DNA from: Myroides sp. WP-1
GTDB lineage: Bacteria > Bacteroidota > Bacteroidia > Flavobacteriales > Flavobacteriaceae
Length of the DNA stretch: 64,000 nucleotides
Assembly: GCF_014145635.1 (NCBI RefSeq)
Contig: NZ_JACHTC010000004.1
Location: forward strand, 124,001-188,000
Direction of reading: 5' to 3'
The notes beneath the pieces are model-generated. The model ran no database searches and was not told the DNA's origin. It worked only from the letters and a program-made list of their open reading frames with translations. Position numbers and translations under genes: made by a program. This document shows, piece by piece, positions 1-8,155 of this stretch (within the stretch, counting starts at the first letter, position 1; each line of letters starts with the position of its first letter).

Positions 1-2
1 CA

Positions 3-659
3 CCTTATAATTATCGAAAGGGCCTTTATCTTGAACAAAATTATATAAAATATAATTTTGTTAATGGAACAAATGTCGATTTTGAAGTAGTGCCGTATTT
101 TGGTCTCGCTTATAATATAGAGGGATATTATAGTACACCTTCAGGTATGCCAAATTTAGGAGCAAATGGACAGGTGTTTGGAAATTATATGGCAGCTGAA
201 AAAATTAAACTTGCTCCTGGAGGTGTAAATATCATAGAAGGTACTTATGCTGTTCCAAATAATCTAAATAATAACGGTTTAGGATATTTTGATTTTTCAG
301 CTTATCCAAGTATATCAATAGGAGAAGTTGCAGAATTAGGCAAGCGCGGAAAACTGTTTTATGTTGAATTTGCCGTTGATGGCTCTCCAATTTTAGGGAA
401 AGTAAAACTGCCAATTAAGTATGATTTTAATACAAATAATTTGGGGGTATTACCTTATCCTTGGCAAAAATTAGGCCTTTCAGATAATACGTTAGGAGAA
501 GAATTAATTTTTAATGTCGAATCGCTTGAAGTATGTTCTACTATAATTGATGGTGGAACCTATATGGATTATTCAAGATTTACATATAATGGTAGAAATT
601 ATTATTTAAAAGTGTATATGAATGATGATAACATCGATGTTGTATTAAAAGAAATTTAA
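3..659 (+). CDS. Unknown protein, 5' end cut by the window edge
   Basis: The reading frame is open all the way to the left edge, so this is the last 218 or so residues of a longer protein. A GTG at position 90 could serve as a start, but the open frame upstream and matching composition (PYNYRKGLYL...) make a longer gene more likely. The visible part is rich in Gly, Asn, Tyr and Phe with alternating hydrophobic residues, as in an all-beta secreted or surface domain. One Cys is seen in the second half. I recognise no family. It ends 94 bases before a convergent terminator shared with the tRNA on the other strand. Confidence 0.7.
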   Translation, partial: PYNYRKGLYLEQNYIKYNFVNGTNVDFEVVPYFGLAYNIEGYYSTPSGMPNLGANGQVFGNYMAAEKIKLAPGGVNIIEGTYAVPNNLNNNGLGYFDFSAYPSISIGEVAELGKRGKLFYVEFAVDGSPILGKVKLPIKYDFNTNNLGVLPYPWQKLGLSDNTLGEELIFNVESLEVCSTIIDGGTYMDYSRFTYNGRNYYLKVYMNDDNIDVVLKEI

Positions 660-752
660 TACTAATCAATTTGAAAAAGGCTTTTTATTGAAGAAGCATA
701 AAGAAGACTTAAAATAACTTTTTAAACAAAAACTATACAAATTACACCAAAT

Positions 753-793
753 AAAAAACGCAATCACTTAGTTATAAGTTGATTGCGTTTTTG
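753..793. terminator. Bidirectional intrinsic terminator
   Basis: An inverted repeat with arms AAAACGCAATCA and TGATTGCGTTTT, flanked by A-run and T-run, lies between the left-edge gene (+) and the tRNA-Ala (-). It can stop transcription from both sides. Confidence 0.8.
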
Positions 794-798
794 TTAAG

Positions 799-872
799 TG
801 GAGAAGATGGGGCTCGAACCCACGACCTCTTGACTGCCAGTCAAGCACTCTAGCCAACTGAGCTACATCCCC
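799..872 (-). tRNA. tRNA-Ala, anticodon GGC
   Basis: Read on the minus strand the gene starts GGGGATGTAGCTCAGTTGG and folds as a cloverleaf: D-stem GCTC/GAGT, anticodon stem CTTGA/TCAAG with loop CTGGCAG (anticodon GGC, reads GCC and GCU Ala codons), T-stem GTGGG/CCCAT with loop TTCGAGC, and acceptor GGGGATG pairing with CTTCTCC apart from one T-T mismatch. Discriminator base is A; CCA is not encoded. It lies 14 bases downstream of the FMN reductase gene on the same strand and may be co-transcribed with it. Confidence 0.93.
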
Positions 873-886
873 AACCTTGTACTTTT

Positions 887-1429
887 TTATCGATTTTTGC
901 TTTCGATTAAAAGTTGTGCTAACATACTCATTTTTTTTTGATATACGTCAGAAATTTCATTGTTTATATACAAATCCATATTGCTAATAGGAATGCTATA
1001 AGGTAAAGACCAAGCTCTTAATGCTTTAGCAACATTATCTAGGGCTTGAATCCCTTGCATGGCTTGATTACCTGCAGACCAACAAGTAAAACCAACAATC
1101 TTATTTGTTAAGTATGCTGGGGTATCTCTTGCGGTTAATTCTAGCCAATCTAGTGCATTTTTCATTACACCTGTCATTCCTCCGTGATACAAAGGAGTTA
1201 ACCAAATCAGAACATCCGCAGAACGGAACGCTTCGATAAAGCGGTTAACATCTTGAGGAGGGGTTTCCATATGCTTTGCTTGGAATATAGGGATCTGATA
1301 ATCAGATAAGTGTACTTGTACTACCTCTAGATTAGCCTTTATGAATTCGTCAGCATAAAATTGTGCAATTCGACGTGACGTTCTAAAAGATTCTTCGTCC
1401 AAAGAACCATTAAAAATTAAAGCTTTCAT
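887..1429 (-). CDS. NAD(P)H-dependent FMN reductase-family flavoprotein
   Basis: A 180-residue protein with the flavodoxin-like fold of the NADPH-dependent FMN reductase family (SsuE/ChrR/azoreductase-like). The N-terminal strand leads into a phosphate-binding loop GSLDEESFRTSRR (residues 8-20), and the middle carries TPLYHGGMTGVMKNALDW, the flavin-binding loop typical of the family. Such enzymes pass electrons from NAD(P)H to FMN, quinones or other small acceptors in the cytosol; the substrate cannot be read from the sequence. Length is normal for the family. It is followed directly by the tRNA-Ala. Confidence 0.85.
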   Translation of the reverse strand: MKALIFNGSLDEESFRTSRRIAQFYADEFIKANLEVVQVHLSDYQIPIFQAKHMETPPQDVNRFIEAFRSADVLIWLTPLYHGGMTGVMKNALDWLELTARDTPAYLTNKIVGFTCWSAGNQAMQGIQALDNVAKALRAWSLPYSIPISNMDLYINNEISDVYQKKMSMLAQLLIESKNR

Positions 1430-1514
1430 AAAACTATTCGTGTTTTTTTACGGCCTAAATTTACGATAAATAATTGTGATCAGCGACGTTTAAAACGCGA
1501 AAAATCGCGTATCC

Positions 1515-2312
1515 TTACTCTTGAGCGAATTGTTTAGGAATAAAACCAAACATTAAAAGTAGGTCATTGTCTTGATATAAATTTAGAGTTTGTTCCGCAA
1601 CATCAAACGAATAAGTCTTGCCATCAATGAATTGGAGAAACTCTTTTTCTTGTAACCTTCTACTAGCAGATGAACAAACTTTCTTACTAACTTCAATATC
1701 GATAAATTGAATCTTGTTTAGTGTGTTGTTGACAATTATTTTACCTGTAAAATAGTTGCAACCCGTATATCCTGATACCGTGTGTTCATTGAAATTAAAG
1801 GTAAGGTAAGGATGGTATACGCGATTGCTGTTTCCCTGAAGTTGAATGAGTTTCCAAGCATGTCGTTCAATGTAATTGAGCAATGGATTTTGAGGTTGCA
1901 TAGAAAAAATAAAAGTTTCTTTTTTTTCATTGATCACAGTCAATACTCCTTGATCTGTGGTAATTCGCAATTTTTGATCACTCAAAGCCTTGAGAAAATT
2001 ATCTTCAAACGCATTGACGTGTTTGGTACACTCGTTTGTATTGGATATAATAGCATCGGTTGCAAGTTGCGTATAATGTTTGCGCTCTTTGATCTGTCGA
2101 ATAGGCAAGGTATAATTATTACAACCTGCAAATCCTTTAATTTCGTAATTTAAGGTGTTGATTTGGAGTGTTGTTTGTCTTTGTATAGGAAGTGAATTTG
2201 TCGCTTGCGTTAGTATCCAAGTCGTATTGAGCACGGAATCTTGAGGGATTTGTGCTTGAATGGGTGCAAAGAATGCAAGTATAAAAAGTAAGAGTAAGTA
2301 GTGTTTGTTCAT
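1515..2312 (-). CDS. Secreted protein with two META (HslJ-like) domains
   Basis: A 265-residue protein with a Sec signal peptide (hydrophobic run, likely cut after PIQA). Two META/HslJ-type domains follow: residues about 27-135 (LNTTWILTQ...FAGCNNY) and about 145-260 (AWKLIQLQG...SGYTGCNYFTG). The repeated G-x-x-GCN-x-[YF] signature is the hallmark of the family, found in the heat-shock protein HslJ and in many periplasmic or outer-membrane proteins of unknown role. Each half keeps a second Cys (NECTKH and KKVCSS), so disulfides within each domain are plausible. The gene is divergent from pyrR across a 223-bp gap. Confidence 0.8.
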   Translation of the reverse strand: MNKHYLLLLFILAFFAPIQAQIPQDSVLNTTWILTQATNSLPIQRQTTLQINTLNYEIKGFAGCNNYTLPIRQIKERKHYTQLATDAIISNTNECTKHVNAFEDNFLKALSDQKLRITTDQGVLTVINEKKETFIFSMQPQNPLLNYIERHAWKLIQLQGNSNRVYHPYLTFNFNEHTVSGYTGCNYFTGKIIVNNTLNKIQFIDIEVSKKVCSSASRRLQEKEFLQFIDGKTYSFDVAEQTLNLYQDNDLLLMFGFIPKQFAQE

Positions 2313-2535
2313 TCTTTGAGAAGTTTTTTGTTTTAGGCTCTTAAAGATAGTGAATTAACTCTTGTAATTTCGTTTCCAAAAATACTTAACACCATCCTAA
2401 CACTTTTACTATCGATTTTGAGTTTGATTGGCTCACGTGCTCAACGGAGATTTTATCTTTTAAATTATTGAGTATAAATTGTGAGAGAAGCATAATTAAT
2501 TGTAATTTTACCCCCCAAACACAACTCTTTTTTAT

Positions 2536-3084
2536 ATGAATCCAAAAGTATTACTTACTTCAAAAGAGATTGATATTATTCTTCACCGTTTGGCCTGTCA
2601 GTTGGTAGAAAATCACTTGGATTTTTCTGATACCTTACTCATCGGTATTCAACCCCGTGGGAAATACCTTGCCAAGCGAATCAAAGCTATTTTAGAAAAG
2701 GAATATGGTATTACAGATGTACCTCTCGGTTATTTGGATATCACGTTTTTCCGCGATGATTTTAGAAGAAATCAAAAGCCACTTGAAGCAAATCGAACTG
2801 AAATTGATTTTCTTGTTGAAGATAAGAAAGTCGTTTTTATTGATGATGTTTTATATACAGGACGCAGTATTCGCGCTGCACTTACTGCTATTCAATCCTT
2901 TGGGCGACCAGCAGAAATTGAATTGTTAGTCTTAATCGATAGAAGATTTAGTCGTCACTTGCCTATTCAACCTGATTACAGAGGAAGACAAGTAGATGCC
3001 TTTGACCGCGAAGCTGTACGTGTACATTGGTCAGAAGACGGATCAAGCGATTGTATCTATTTAGAAGAATTTGATCATAATTAA
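2536..3084 (+). CDS. pyrR: Bifunctional pyr operon regulator / uracil phosphoribosyltransferase PyrR
   Basis: A 182-residue type I phosphoribosyltransferase. The PRPP-binding motif VVFIDDVLYTGRSIRA sits at residues 99-114, and the ends of the protein match PyrR. PyrR proteins bind UMP/UTP and, in many bacteria, attenuate pyr mRNA; they also convert uracil and PRPP to UMP. The gene starts an operon with pyrB 21 bases downstream, which fits a pyrimidine role. I did not find a clear PyrR-binding leader hairpin in the 223-bp upstream gap, so regulation by attenuation here is not shown. Confidence 0.93.
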   Translation: MNPKVLLTSKEIDIILHRLACQLVENHLDFSDTLLIGIQPRGKYLAKRIKAILEKEYGITDVPLGYLDITFFRDDFRRNQKPLEANRTEIDFLVEDKKVVFIDDVLYTGRSIRAALTAIQSFGRPAEIELLVLIDRRFSRHLPIQPDYRGRQVDAFDREAVRVHWSEDGSSDCIYLEEFDHN

Positions 3085-3105
3085 ACGGAAAATCTACTTG
3101 AAGTA

Positions 3106-4032
3106 ATGAAAGAATTAAGTGTAAATCACCTATTAGGAATAAAATATATAAACAAAGACGATATTGATTTAATTTTTGAAACAGCAGATCATTTTAAAGA
3201 AGTAATCAATAGACCTATTAAAAAAGTACCTTCATTAAGAGATATCACCATTGCTAATATCTTTTTTGAAAATAGTACGAGAACCAAATTGTCTTTTGAA
3301 TTGGCTCAAAAGCGTTTATCAGCGGATGTGATCAGTTTTTCTTCTGCTCAGTCTTCTGTAAAAAAAGGAGAAACCTTAATTGATACGGTAAATAATATTT
3401 TAGCAATGAAAGTGGACATGGTCGTTATGCGTCATAGTAATCCAGGAGCCGCTTATTTTTTGTCTAAAAACGTAAATGCAAGTATTGTTAATGCAGGTGA
3501 TGGAGCACACGAACACCCTACACAAGCGCTTTTAGACAGTTACTCTATCCGCGAACGATTAGGGGATGTTGCAGGTAAAAAGGTGGTGATTGTCGGTGAT
3601 ATTTTACATTCACGTGTTGCACTTTCTAATATTTTTGCTTTGCAAATGCAAGGGGCAGAAGTGAGAGTTTGCGGTCCAAAAACCTTAATACCTAAGTATA
3701 TTGAGAGTTTAGGGGTGAAGGTTGAATCCAACCTGAGAAAGGCGCTAGAATGGTGTGATGTAGCCAATATGTTGCGCGTTCAAAATGAGCGTTTAGACTT
3801 CAGCTACTTTCCTAATACCAGAGAATATGCACAACAATTTGGTTTGACGAAAGAGATTTTAGATTCTTTAAATAAAGAAATTGTCGTGATGCACCCTGGA
3901 CCGATCAATAGAGGAGTAGAAATTACTTCGGATGTAGCAGATTCCCAGCAATCTGTGATCTTAGATCAGGTTGAAAACGGAGTCGCTATCCGAATGGCTG
4001 TTATATATCTTTTGGCATCCAAGATTAAATAG
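3106..4032 (+). CDS. pyrB: Aspartate carbamoyltransferase, catalytic chain
   Basis: A 308-residue enzyme for the first committed step of pyrimidine synthesis, condensing carbamoyl phosphate with aspartate. The carbamoyl-phosphate motif FFENSTRTKLSFE (STRT at residues 57-60) is intact. The second conserved motif HPTQALLD (near residue 137) and the C-terminal HPGPINRG loop are also present. Length matches stand-alone PyrB. It follows pyrR by 21 bases and precedes a small conserved gene; no regulatory chain pyrI is in the window, as expected for this PyrR-linked type. Confidence 0.95.
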   Translation: MKELSVNHLLGIKYINKDDIDLIFETADHFKEVINRPIKKVPSLRDITIANIFFENSTRTKLSFELAQKRLSADVISFSSAQSSVKKGETLIDTVNNILAMKVDMVVMRHSNPGAAYFLSKNVNASIVNAGDGAHEHPTQALLDSYSIRERLGDVAGKKVVIVGDILHSRVALSNIFALQMQGAEVRVCGPKTLIPKYIESLGVKVESNLRKALEWCDVANMLRVQNERLDFSYFPNTREYAQQFGLTKEILDSLNKEIVVMHPGPINRGVEITSDVADSQQSVILDQVENGVAIRMAVIYLLASKIK

Positions 4033-4062
4033 CTATTTTAGTGGCATTAAATTAAGTGAAAG

Positions 4063-4404
4063 ATGAAAGTTACAGAAAAAGGACATACCAAAGTAATCCA
4101 AGTTGGTACAGAAACGATAACTAGCGTATTGCATAAAATTGAAGAGCAATATCAAGCTTTATTTATGGCTTTTAACCTAGTGATCGACTTATCAAGTTCG
4201 CAGGAAGAAGTGACAGAAGAAACGCTTGAATCCATCGAAGCTTTAGCTGTAGAACATATGGAAGAAGCAAATAAGTCTTTTGTTATTGTTACCACAGCCG
4301 TTAACTTTAATGACTTTGATGGCGATCTCATCGTTGTTCCTACAAAACAAGAGGCTTTCGATTTAATTGAAATGGATGAAATACAACGCGATTTAGAATT
4401 ATAA
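4063..4404 (+). CDS. Small conserved protein between pyrB and rnz, STAS-like
   Basis: A 113-residue acidic protein with no signal peptide or membrane segment. The alternating pattern (TKVIQVGTE..., FNLVIDLSS..., KSFVIVTTAVNF) resembles the beta-alpha layout of STAS/anti-sigma-antagonist domains, though I see no clear phosphorylatable Ser motif beyond LSSSQEE. From memory, homologues in other flavobacteria sit beside rnz and are sometimes labelled ribonuclease Z by neighbourhood error; this protein lacks any metal-binding histidines and cannot be the nuclease. It is the last gene of the pyrR-pyrB unit and is followed by a terminator. Function unknown. Confidence 0.75.
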   Translation: MKVTEKGHTKVIQVGTETITSVLHKIEEQYQALFMAFNLVIDLSSSQEEVTEETLESIEALAVEHMEEANKSFVIVTTAVNFNDFDGDLIVVPTKQEAFDLIEMDEIQRDLEL

Positions 4405-4410
4405 CGAAAT

Positions 4411-4440
4411 AGAAAAGGCTTAGTAATTAAGCCTTTTTCT
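4411..4440 (+). terminator. Intrinsic terminator after the pyrR-pyrB unit
   Basis: The hairpin AAAAGGCTTA-gtaat-TAAGCCTTTTT is followed by a T-rich tract. It separates the pyrR-pyrB-small gene unit from rnz. Confidence 0.8.
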
Positions 4441-4498
4441 TTTGTATGATCTGGGCTTTTTTGTAACTTACAGGCACGAATTATAAAATTTTGACCCA

Positions 4499-5413
4499 TT
4501 GAAACTTACTATATTAGGCTGTTATGCAGCAACACCAAGAACAATGACCAATCCAACTTCGCAAGTTTTGGAACTAAATGGCCATATGTTTTTGATTGAT
4601 GCAGGTGAGGGAACCCAAATTCAATTACGCAAGAATAAGCTTAAGTTTCAGCGAATTAACCACGTGTTTATCTCCCACTTACACGGAGATCACTTCTTCG
4701 GTTTAATTGGATTAATCTCTACTTTTTCTCTACTGAATAGACAAAGTGACTTACACGTCTATGGACCTAAAGGAGTAAAGGAAATTATCTTATTGCAATT
4801 GAGATTGAGCAATTCCTATACAGGGTATAACCTGTATTTCCACGAGTTAGACAGCAAAGAGAGTCAGATCGTTTTTGAAGATGATCGCGTTATCGTGCGA
4901 ACGATTCCCTTAGATCACCGCGTCTATACCAACGGTTATTTATTTGAATCCAAACCCGGTGATCGAAAATTGAGAATCGGCGCTATTGAAGATTTGGGAA
5001 TTGATCGTTGCTATTATCAAAAAATCAAACAAGGTGGAGATATTACACTAGATGATGGTACTGTTGTACGCAATGCATCTATTACCTATGATCCCGAACC
5101 AACAGAAAGCTACGCTTTTTGTTCGGATACTTACTATTCAGAGGCCATCGTACCTATTATAAAAGAGGTGGATGTATTGTATCACGAAAGCACATTTCTC
5201 GAATCAGAAGTACACTATACAGAACGTACAAAACACTGTACAGCAAAACAAGCAGCTGCAATCGCAAAATTAGCCCAAGCAAAAACATTAGTGTTAGGGC
5301 ATTACTCTACTAGATACGATGATATTTCCCTTTTTAAAAAGGAAGCCGCAGAAGTTTTTGATGGAACGATACTAAATGCCGATGATGGTGTTATCTTTGA
5401 TTTCTCTAAATAA
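4499..5413 (+). CDS. rnz: Ribonuclease Z (tRNase Z)
   Basis: A 304-residue metallo-beta-lactamase-fold endonuclease that trims the 3' trailer of precursor tRNAs. The zinc motif HLHGDH is at residues 60-65, with later metal ligands in SDTYYS, HESTFLE and LGHYSTRY. The start is TTG at 4499: it gives the family's N-terminus KLTILGCYAATPRT, and no ATG lies between it and that conserved stretch. The gene is followed 8 bases later by pdxH, so they are probably co-transcribed. tRNAs without encoded CCA, such as the tRNA-Ala here, are its expected substrates. Confidence 0.95.
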   Translation: MKLTILGCYAATPRTMTNPTSQVLELNGHMFLIDAGEGTQIQLRKNKLKFQRINHVFISHLHGDHFFGLIGLISTFSLLNRQSDLHVYGPKGVKEIILLQLRLSNSYTGYNLYFHELDSKESQIVFEDDRVIVRTIPLDHRVYTNGYLFESKPGDRKLRIGAIEDLGIDRCYYQKIKQGGDITLDDGTVVRNASITYDPEPTESYAFCSDTYYSEAIVPIIKEVDVLYHESTFLESEVHYTERTKHCTAKQAAAIAKLAQAKTLVLGHYSTRYDDISLFKKEAAEVFDGTILNADDGVIFDFSK

Positions 5414-5421
5414 CCTATACA

Positions 5422-6069
5422 ATGAACGATTTAAGTAATTATAGAAAGTCATACGAAAAACAAGTATTAACCGAAAGTGAAGTCGATGCAAATCCTATGA
5501 TGCAGTTTCGCCAATGGTTTTGTGAAGTAGAAGATTTCGGAGGTGTGGAAGAAGTGAACGCCATGACCGTTTCTTCTATTGGATTGGATGGGTTTCCAAA
5601 AGCCAGAGTTGTACTGCTAAAATCATACGATGAGAATGGTTTTGTGTTCTTTACCAATTACAATTCAGAAAAAGGAAAAGCGATTGCTGCAAATCCGCAT
5701 TTGTGTTTGTCTTTTTTTTGGCCTTCAATGGAACGTCAAGTCATCATTAAAGGGATAGCACATAAAGTTGGAGATCAACAATCAGACAATTATTTTGATA
5801 GTCGTCCTTTAGGTAGTCGACTTGGAGCAATTGTATCCAATCAGAGTGAGGTTATTGCCTCTTATGATAGTTTGGTTCAGGCATTGAAAGAATTAGAAGA
5901 AACCGCAACAGAAGATAATGTTCACCGTCCAAAGCATTGGGGCGGATTTTGTGTAGAACCTGTGAGTATTGAATTCTGGCAAGGAAGACCTAATCGCTTA
6001 CACGATCGCATTCGATATGTACTAACAGAAGATAAACTCGATTGGAAAATAGAACGTTTAGCACCTTAA
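5422..6069 (+). CDS. pdxH: Pyridoxamine 5'-phosphate oxidase
   Basis: A 215-residue FMN-dependent oxidase that makes pyridoxal 5'-phosphate from pyridoxine or pyridoxamine 5'-phosphate. The length is standard. The FMN-binding core (GLDGFPKARVVLLKSYDENG, FFTNYNSEKG) and the conserved C-terminal block around EFWQGRPNRLHDRIRY are intact, ending in ERLAP as in most family members. It sits between rnz and a small membrane-protein gene with tight spacing. Confidence 0.96.
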   Translation: MNDLSNYRKSYEKQVLTESEVDANPMMQFRQWFCEVEDFGGVEEVNAMTVSSIGLDGFPKARVVLLKSYDENGFVFFTNYNSEKGKAIAANPHLCLSFFWPSMERQVIIKGIAHKVGDQQSDNYFDSRPLGSRLGAIVSNQSEVIASYDSLVQALKELEETATEDNVHRPKHWGGFCVEPVSIEFWQGRPNRLHDRIRYVLTEDKLDWKIERLAP

Positions 6070-6071
6070 TC

Positions 6072-6344
6072 ATGATGAAGCAAGTGAAAATACAGAAAAT
6101 TATACTATCTCTTATTGTTGTAGGATTTATGATCTGGGCGTTAATGGAACAAGCTTCCAACCAACCCAGACTGTGGGTACAGGTAATCGGGGTAGCTTTA
6201 TTCTTTTTAGCTATGGCACGCTTGATGCAAAAAACACCAAGTAATACACCTAAAGAGGCTTTAGTCGTTCGCTCTGATGCACCTATGGAAAAGCAAAAAA
6301 CAGAAGATGACTATTCGATAACCGAAGAAAGTAAAAACCAGTAA
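6072..6344 (+). CDS. Small two-helix membrane protein
   Basis: A 90-residue protein with two hydrophobic segments (IILSLIVVGFMIWALM and LWVQVIGVALFFLAMARLM) followed by a polar, charged tail of about 40 residues. I chose the ATG pair at 6072/6075 rather than the upstream ATG at 6042, because the latter would overlap pdxH by 28 bases and add a non-matching leader. It lies 2 bases after the pdxH stop and 11 bases before the Smr gene, so it belongs to that operon. No family recognised. Confidence 0.7.
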   Translation: MMKQVKIQKIILSLIVVGFMIWALMEQASNQPRLWVQVIGVALFFLAMARLMQKTPSNTPKEALVVRSDAPMEKQKTEDDYSITEESKNQ

Positions 6345-6355
6345 TTGGAAGTAAG

Positions 6356-6916
6356 ATGTTAAGTAAAGGAGATTACGTACAAGTATTAGACGAAGACGAA
6401 GAAGGAGTTATCACCCAAATACAGGGAGATCAAGTGACTATTGAAACGAAAGATGGTTTTGTATTGAATTACAAACCTTCGGAATTGCTCAAAATCGGAA
6501 AAGACCAAGAAGTAGATTTTAAATCGGCTAGTTCTAAAGGATCTGTTCAAGAAGCCTTGCAAAGTAAGGTAGAACCTCCTAAGCGCTCTTTTGTCAAAGA
6601 AAAGAAATCGCGTAAAGATGAGTTTATTTTAGAAGTAGATTTGCATATAGAAAAATTGACCAAAGATTATAAACGCATGGAAAAACACGATATGTTAACC
6701 TTGCAGTTAGATTCAGCAAGAGGGCAATTAGAATTTGCGATTCGCAACCGAATTCCGCGTATTGTGTTTATTCACGGCGTGGGAGAAGGAGTATTAAAAG
6801 CAGAATTAGAATTTTTGTTTAGCCGTTATTCAGAGGTAGTGGCAGAAGATGCGAATTATCAAAAATATGGTGTAGGTGCAACGCAAATTTACATCAAGCA
6901 AAATCCAAATCGATAG
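6356..6916 (+). CDS. Smr-domain protein (MutS2-like C-terminal domain)
   Basis: A 186-residue cytosolic protein. The N-terminal 50 residues (GDYVQVLDEDEEGVITQIQ...) form a small beta-barrel-like region; residues about 92-185 are an Smr domain with the VDLH motif (94-97) and HGVGEGVL (140-147). Smr domains nick or bind DNA or act on RNA; this stand-alone form lacks the MutS ATPase part. The N-terminal region resembles that of DUF2027-type proteins of Bacteroidota, though this protein is shorter. It is the last gene of the rnz-pdxH unit. Confidence 0.85.
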   Translation: MLSKGDYVQVLDEDEEGVITQIQGDQVTIETKDGFVLNYKPSELLKIGKDQEVDFKSASSKGSVQEALQSKVEPPKRSFVKEKKSRKDEFILEVDLHIEKLTKDYKRMEKHDMLTLQLDSARGQLEFAIRNRIPRIVFIHGVGEGVLKAELEFLFSRYSEVVAEDANYQKYGVGATQIYIKQNPNR

Positions 6917-6951
6917 TAAAACAACGTAATAGTTGTATGAAATAAATACCA

Positions 6952-6981
6952 ATAAAAAATCCCCTTTAAGGGGATTTTTTT
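6952..6981. terminator. Bidirectional intrinsic terminator
   Basis: AAAAAATCCCCTT-TAAGGGGATTTTTT forms a compact hairpin with A- and T-runs on both sides, between the convergent Smr gene and the lipoprotein gene. Confidence 0.88.
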
Positions 6982-6994
6982 ATTTGTGAAGTAT

Positions 6995-8023
6995 CTATTC
7001 TTCTGTTGTATTTTCTATGGTTACGGTACCAAAAGGCAAGATGTTTTTATGGAACGTCAAGGTGTTGTTTTGTACTTTGGTGAAAACTAAATTTCTCAAG
7101 GTAACTTCGTGAACTAATTTCGCCTTTTCTTCACCTGCAGGGTTGGTCCATCTTGTATTAATTACAATGTCTCCCGAAACTGCTGTCCAATTTTCAACCA
7201 AACGGTTGTTGTTTGAAGGTGTGTTACCCGGAATATCTCCATCGTTTTCACAAACCTCTGTCAAGTTAATTCCCGCACGAGCATATTGTCTGTACTCTAA
7301 AGGGGTATTTTCTGATAGTGGAATGATCTTCTGTCCTTCATCTGTTGGGAAATCTCCTGCCGCTAATTGAATAAACATCGCCTCTTTGTCCGAAAGGGTT
7401 ACCCATTTTTCTTGACATGAATTGATGGTTTTAGCTGTATTGTCACTATTTAAAAATTTAAACCCAAGGGTGTTGTTACGGTAGTTATTCGTTCCAAAAG
7501 GCATGCGATCATACTTCATATTCGTATCCCCATCCTTAAAATTTGCATTTAAAATAGTGAAGTTGTATTGGTAAGTCAATCGCACCTCATGATTGGCCGT
7601 CAATTCTGTATTGTTGGGATTGTTAATCGATACCATACGCTGTGTGCGTAACGTCGCTCCTGGCGAAGCAAGAATTTCTTCTACCACAGATGGATGACTA
7701 GGAGCAGGGAATTTACAAATAGATAAAGATTCTACTTTGTCATTGTATTTTCTATAGGCTAAACTCGTCGTCGTTCCGTCGATTTCAACATCTACGATTT
7801 GAATATTTTCATCTCGCATGATATTATCCATGTCAGCAACTAAAATAAAAGCATCCGTATCTTTTAATTTATAGAAAACCTTAGCCCCATCTCCAATGTC
7901 CGAACAGCGATTTACTGTTGTTACAGAAGAAAAATCAATGTTGTTATAGGTAAGCTTACCATCGTCGCAAGAACTTAACCCGAACAAGAAAATAGCAGCT
8001 GCTAGTGTATAAACCTTTTTCAT
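6995..8023 (-). CDS. Lipoprotein of unknown function
   Basis: A 342-residue lipoprotein: the signal peptide ends in the lipobox LSSC with Cys19, followed by DDG, compatible with export by the flavobacterial route. The mature part is all-beta in character, with paired blocks of similar spacing (SVTTVNRCSD..., ITPLEYRQYARAG), three further Cys and a Thr/Asn-rich tail. No enzyme motif is visible. It is divergent from the MFS transporter across a 132-bp gap, which could hold promoters for both. Family not recognised. Confidence 0.75.
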   Translation of the reverse strand: MKKVYTLAAAIFLFGLSSCDDGKLTYNNIDFSSVTTVNRCSDIGDGAKVFYKLKDTDAFILVADMDNIMRDENIQIVDVEIDGTTTSLAYRKYNDKVESLSICKFPAPSHPSVVEEILASPGATLRTQRMVSINNPNNTELTANHEVRLTYQYNFTILNANFKDGDTNMKYDRMPFGTNNYRNNTLGFKFLNSDNTAKTINSCQEKWVTLSDKEAMFIQLAAGDFPTDEGQKIIPLSENTPLEYRQYARAGINLTEVCENDGDIPGNTPSNNNRLVENWTAVSGDIVINTRWTNPAGEEKAKLVHEVTLRNLVFTKVQNNTLTFHKNILPFGTVTIENTTEE

Positions 8024-8109
8024 AAAGTAAATATATCATTATCGAGAGTACAAAAATACTTTTTTTATCTTAAGTAAGGACATTTAAGAGCAGATATAGG
8101 TTATTTAAT

Positions 8110-8117
8110 TATCTTTG
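8110..8117 (+). promoter_or_regulatory. Candidate -7 element of the MFS transporter gene
   Basis: TATCTTTG fits the Bacteroidota -7 consensus TAnnTTTG and lies 38 bases before the ATG. No good TTG -33 element is visible at the usual spacing. Confidence 0.4.
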
Positions 8118-8155
8118 AATACGTTAAAGATAACTTAAAACATAAGCCATTCGCT

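Noticed and set aside
4152..4499. 115-codon minus-strand frame opposite the small gene before rnz
   Set aside because: It is antisense to a gene with coding pattern and neighbours on the plus strand, and it contains the terminator hairpin.
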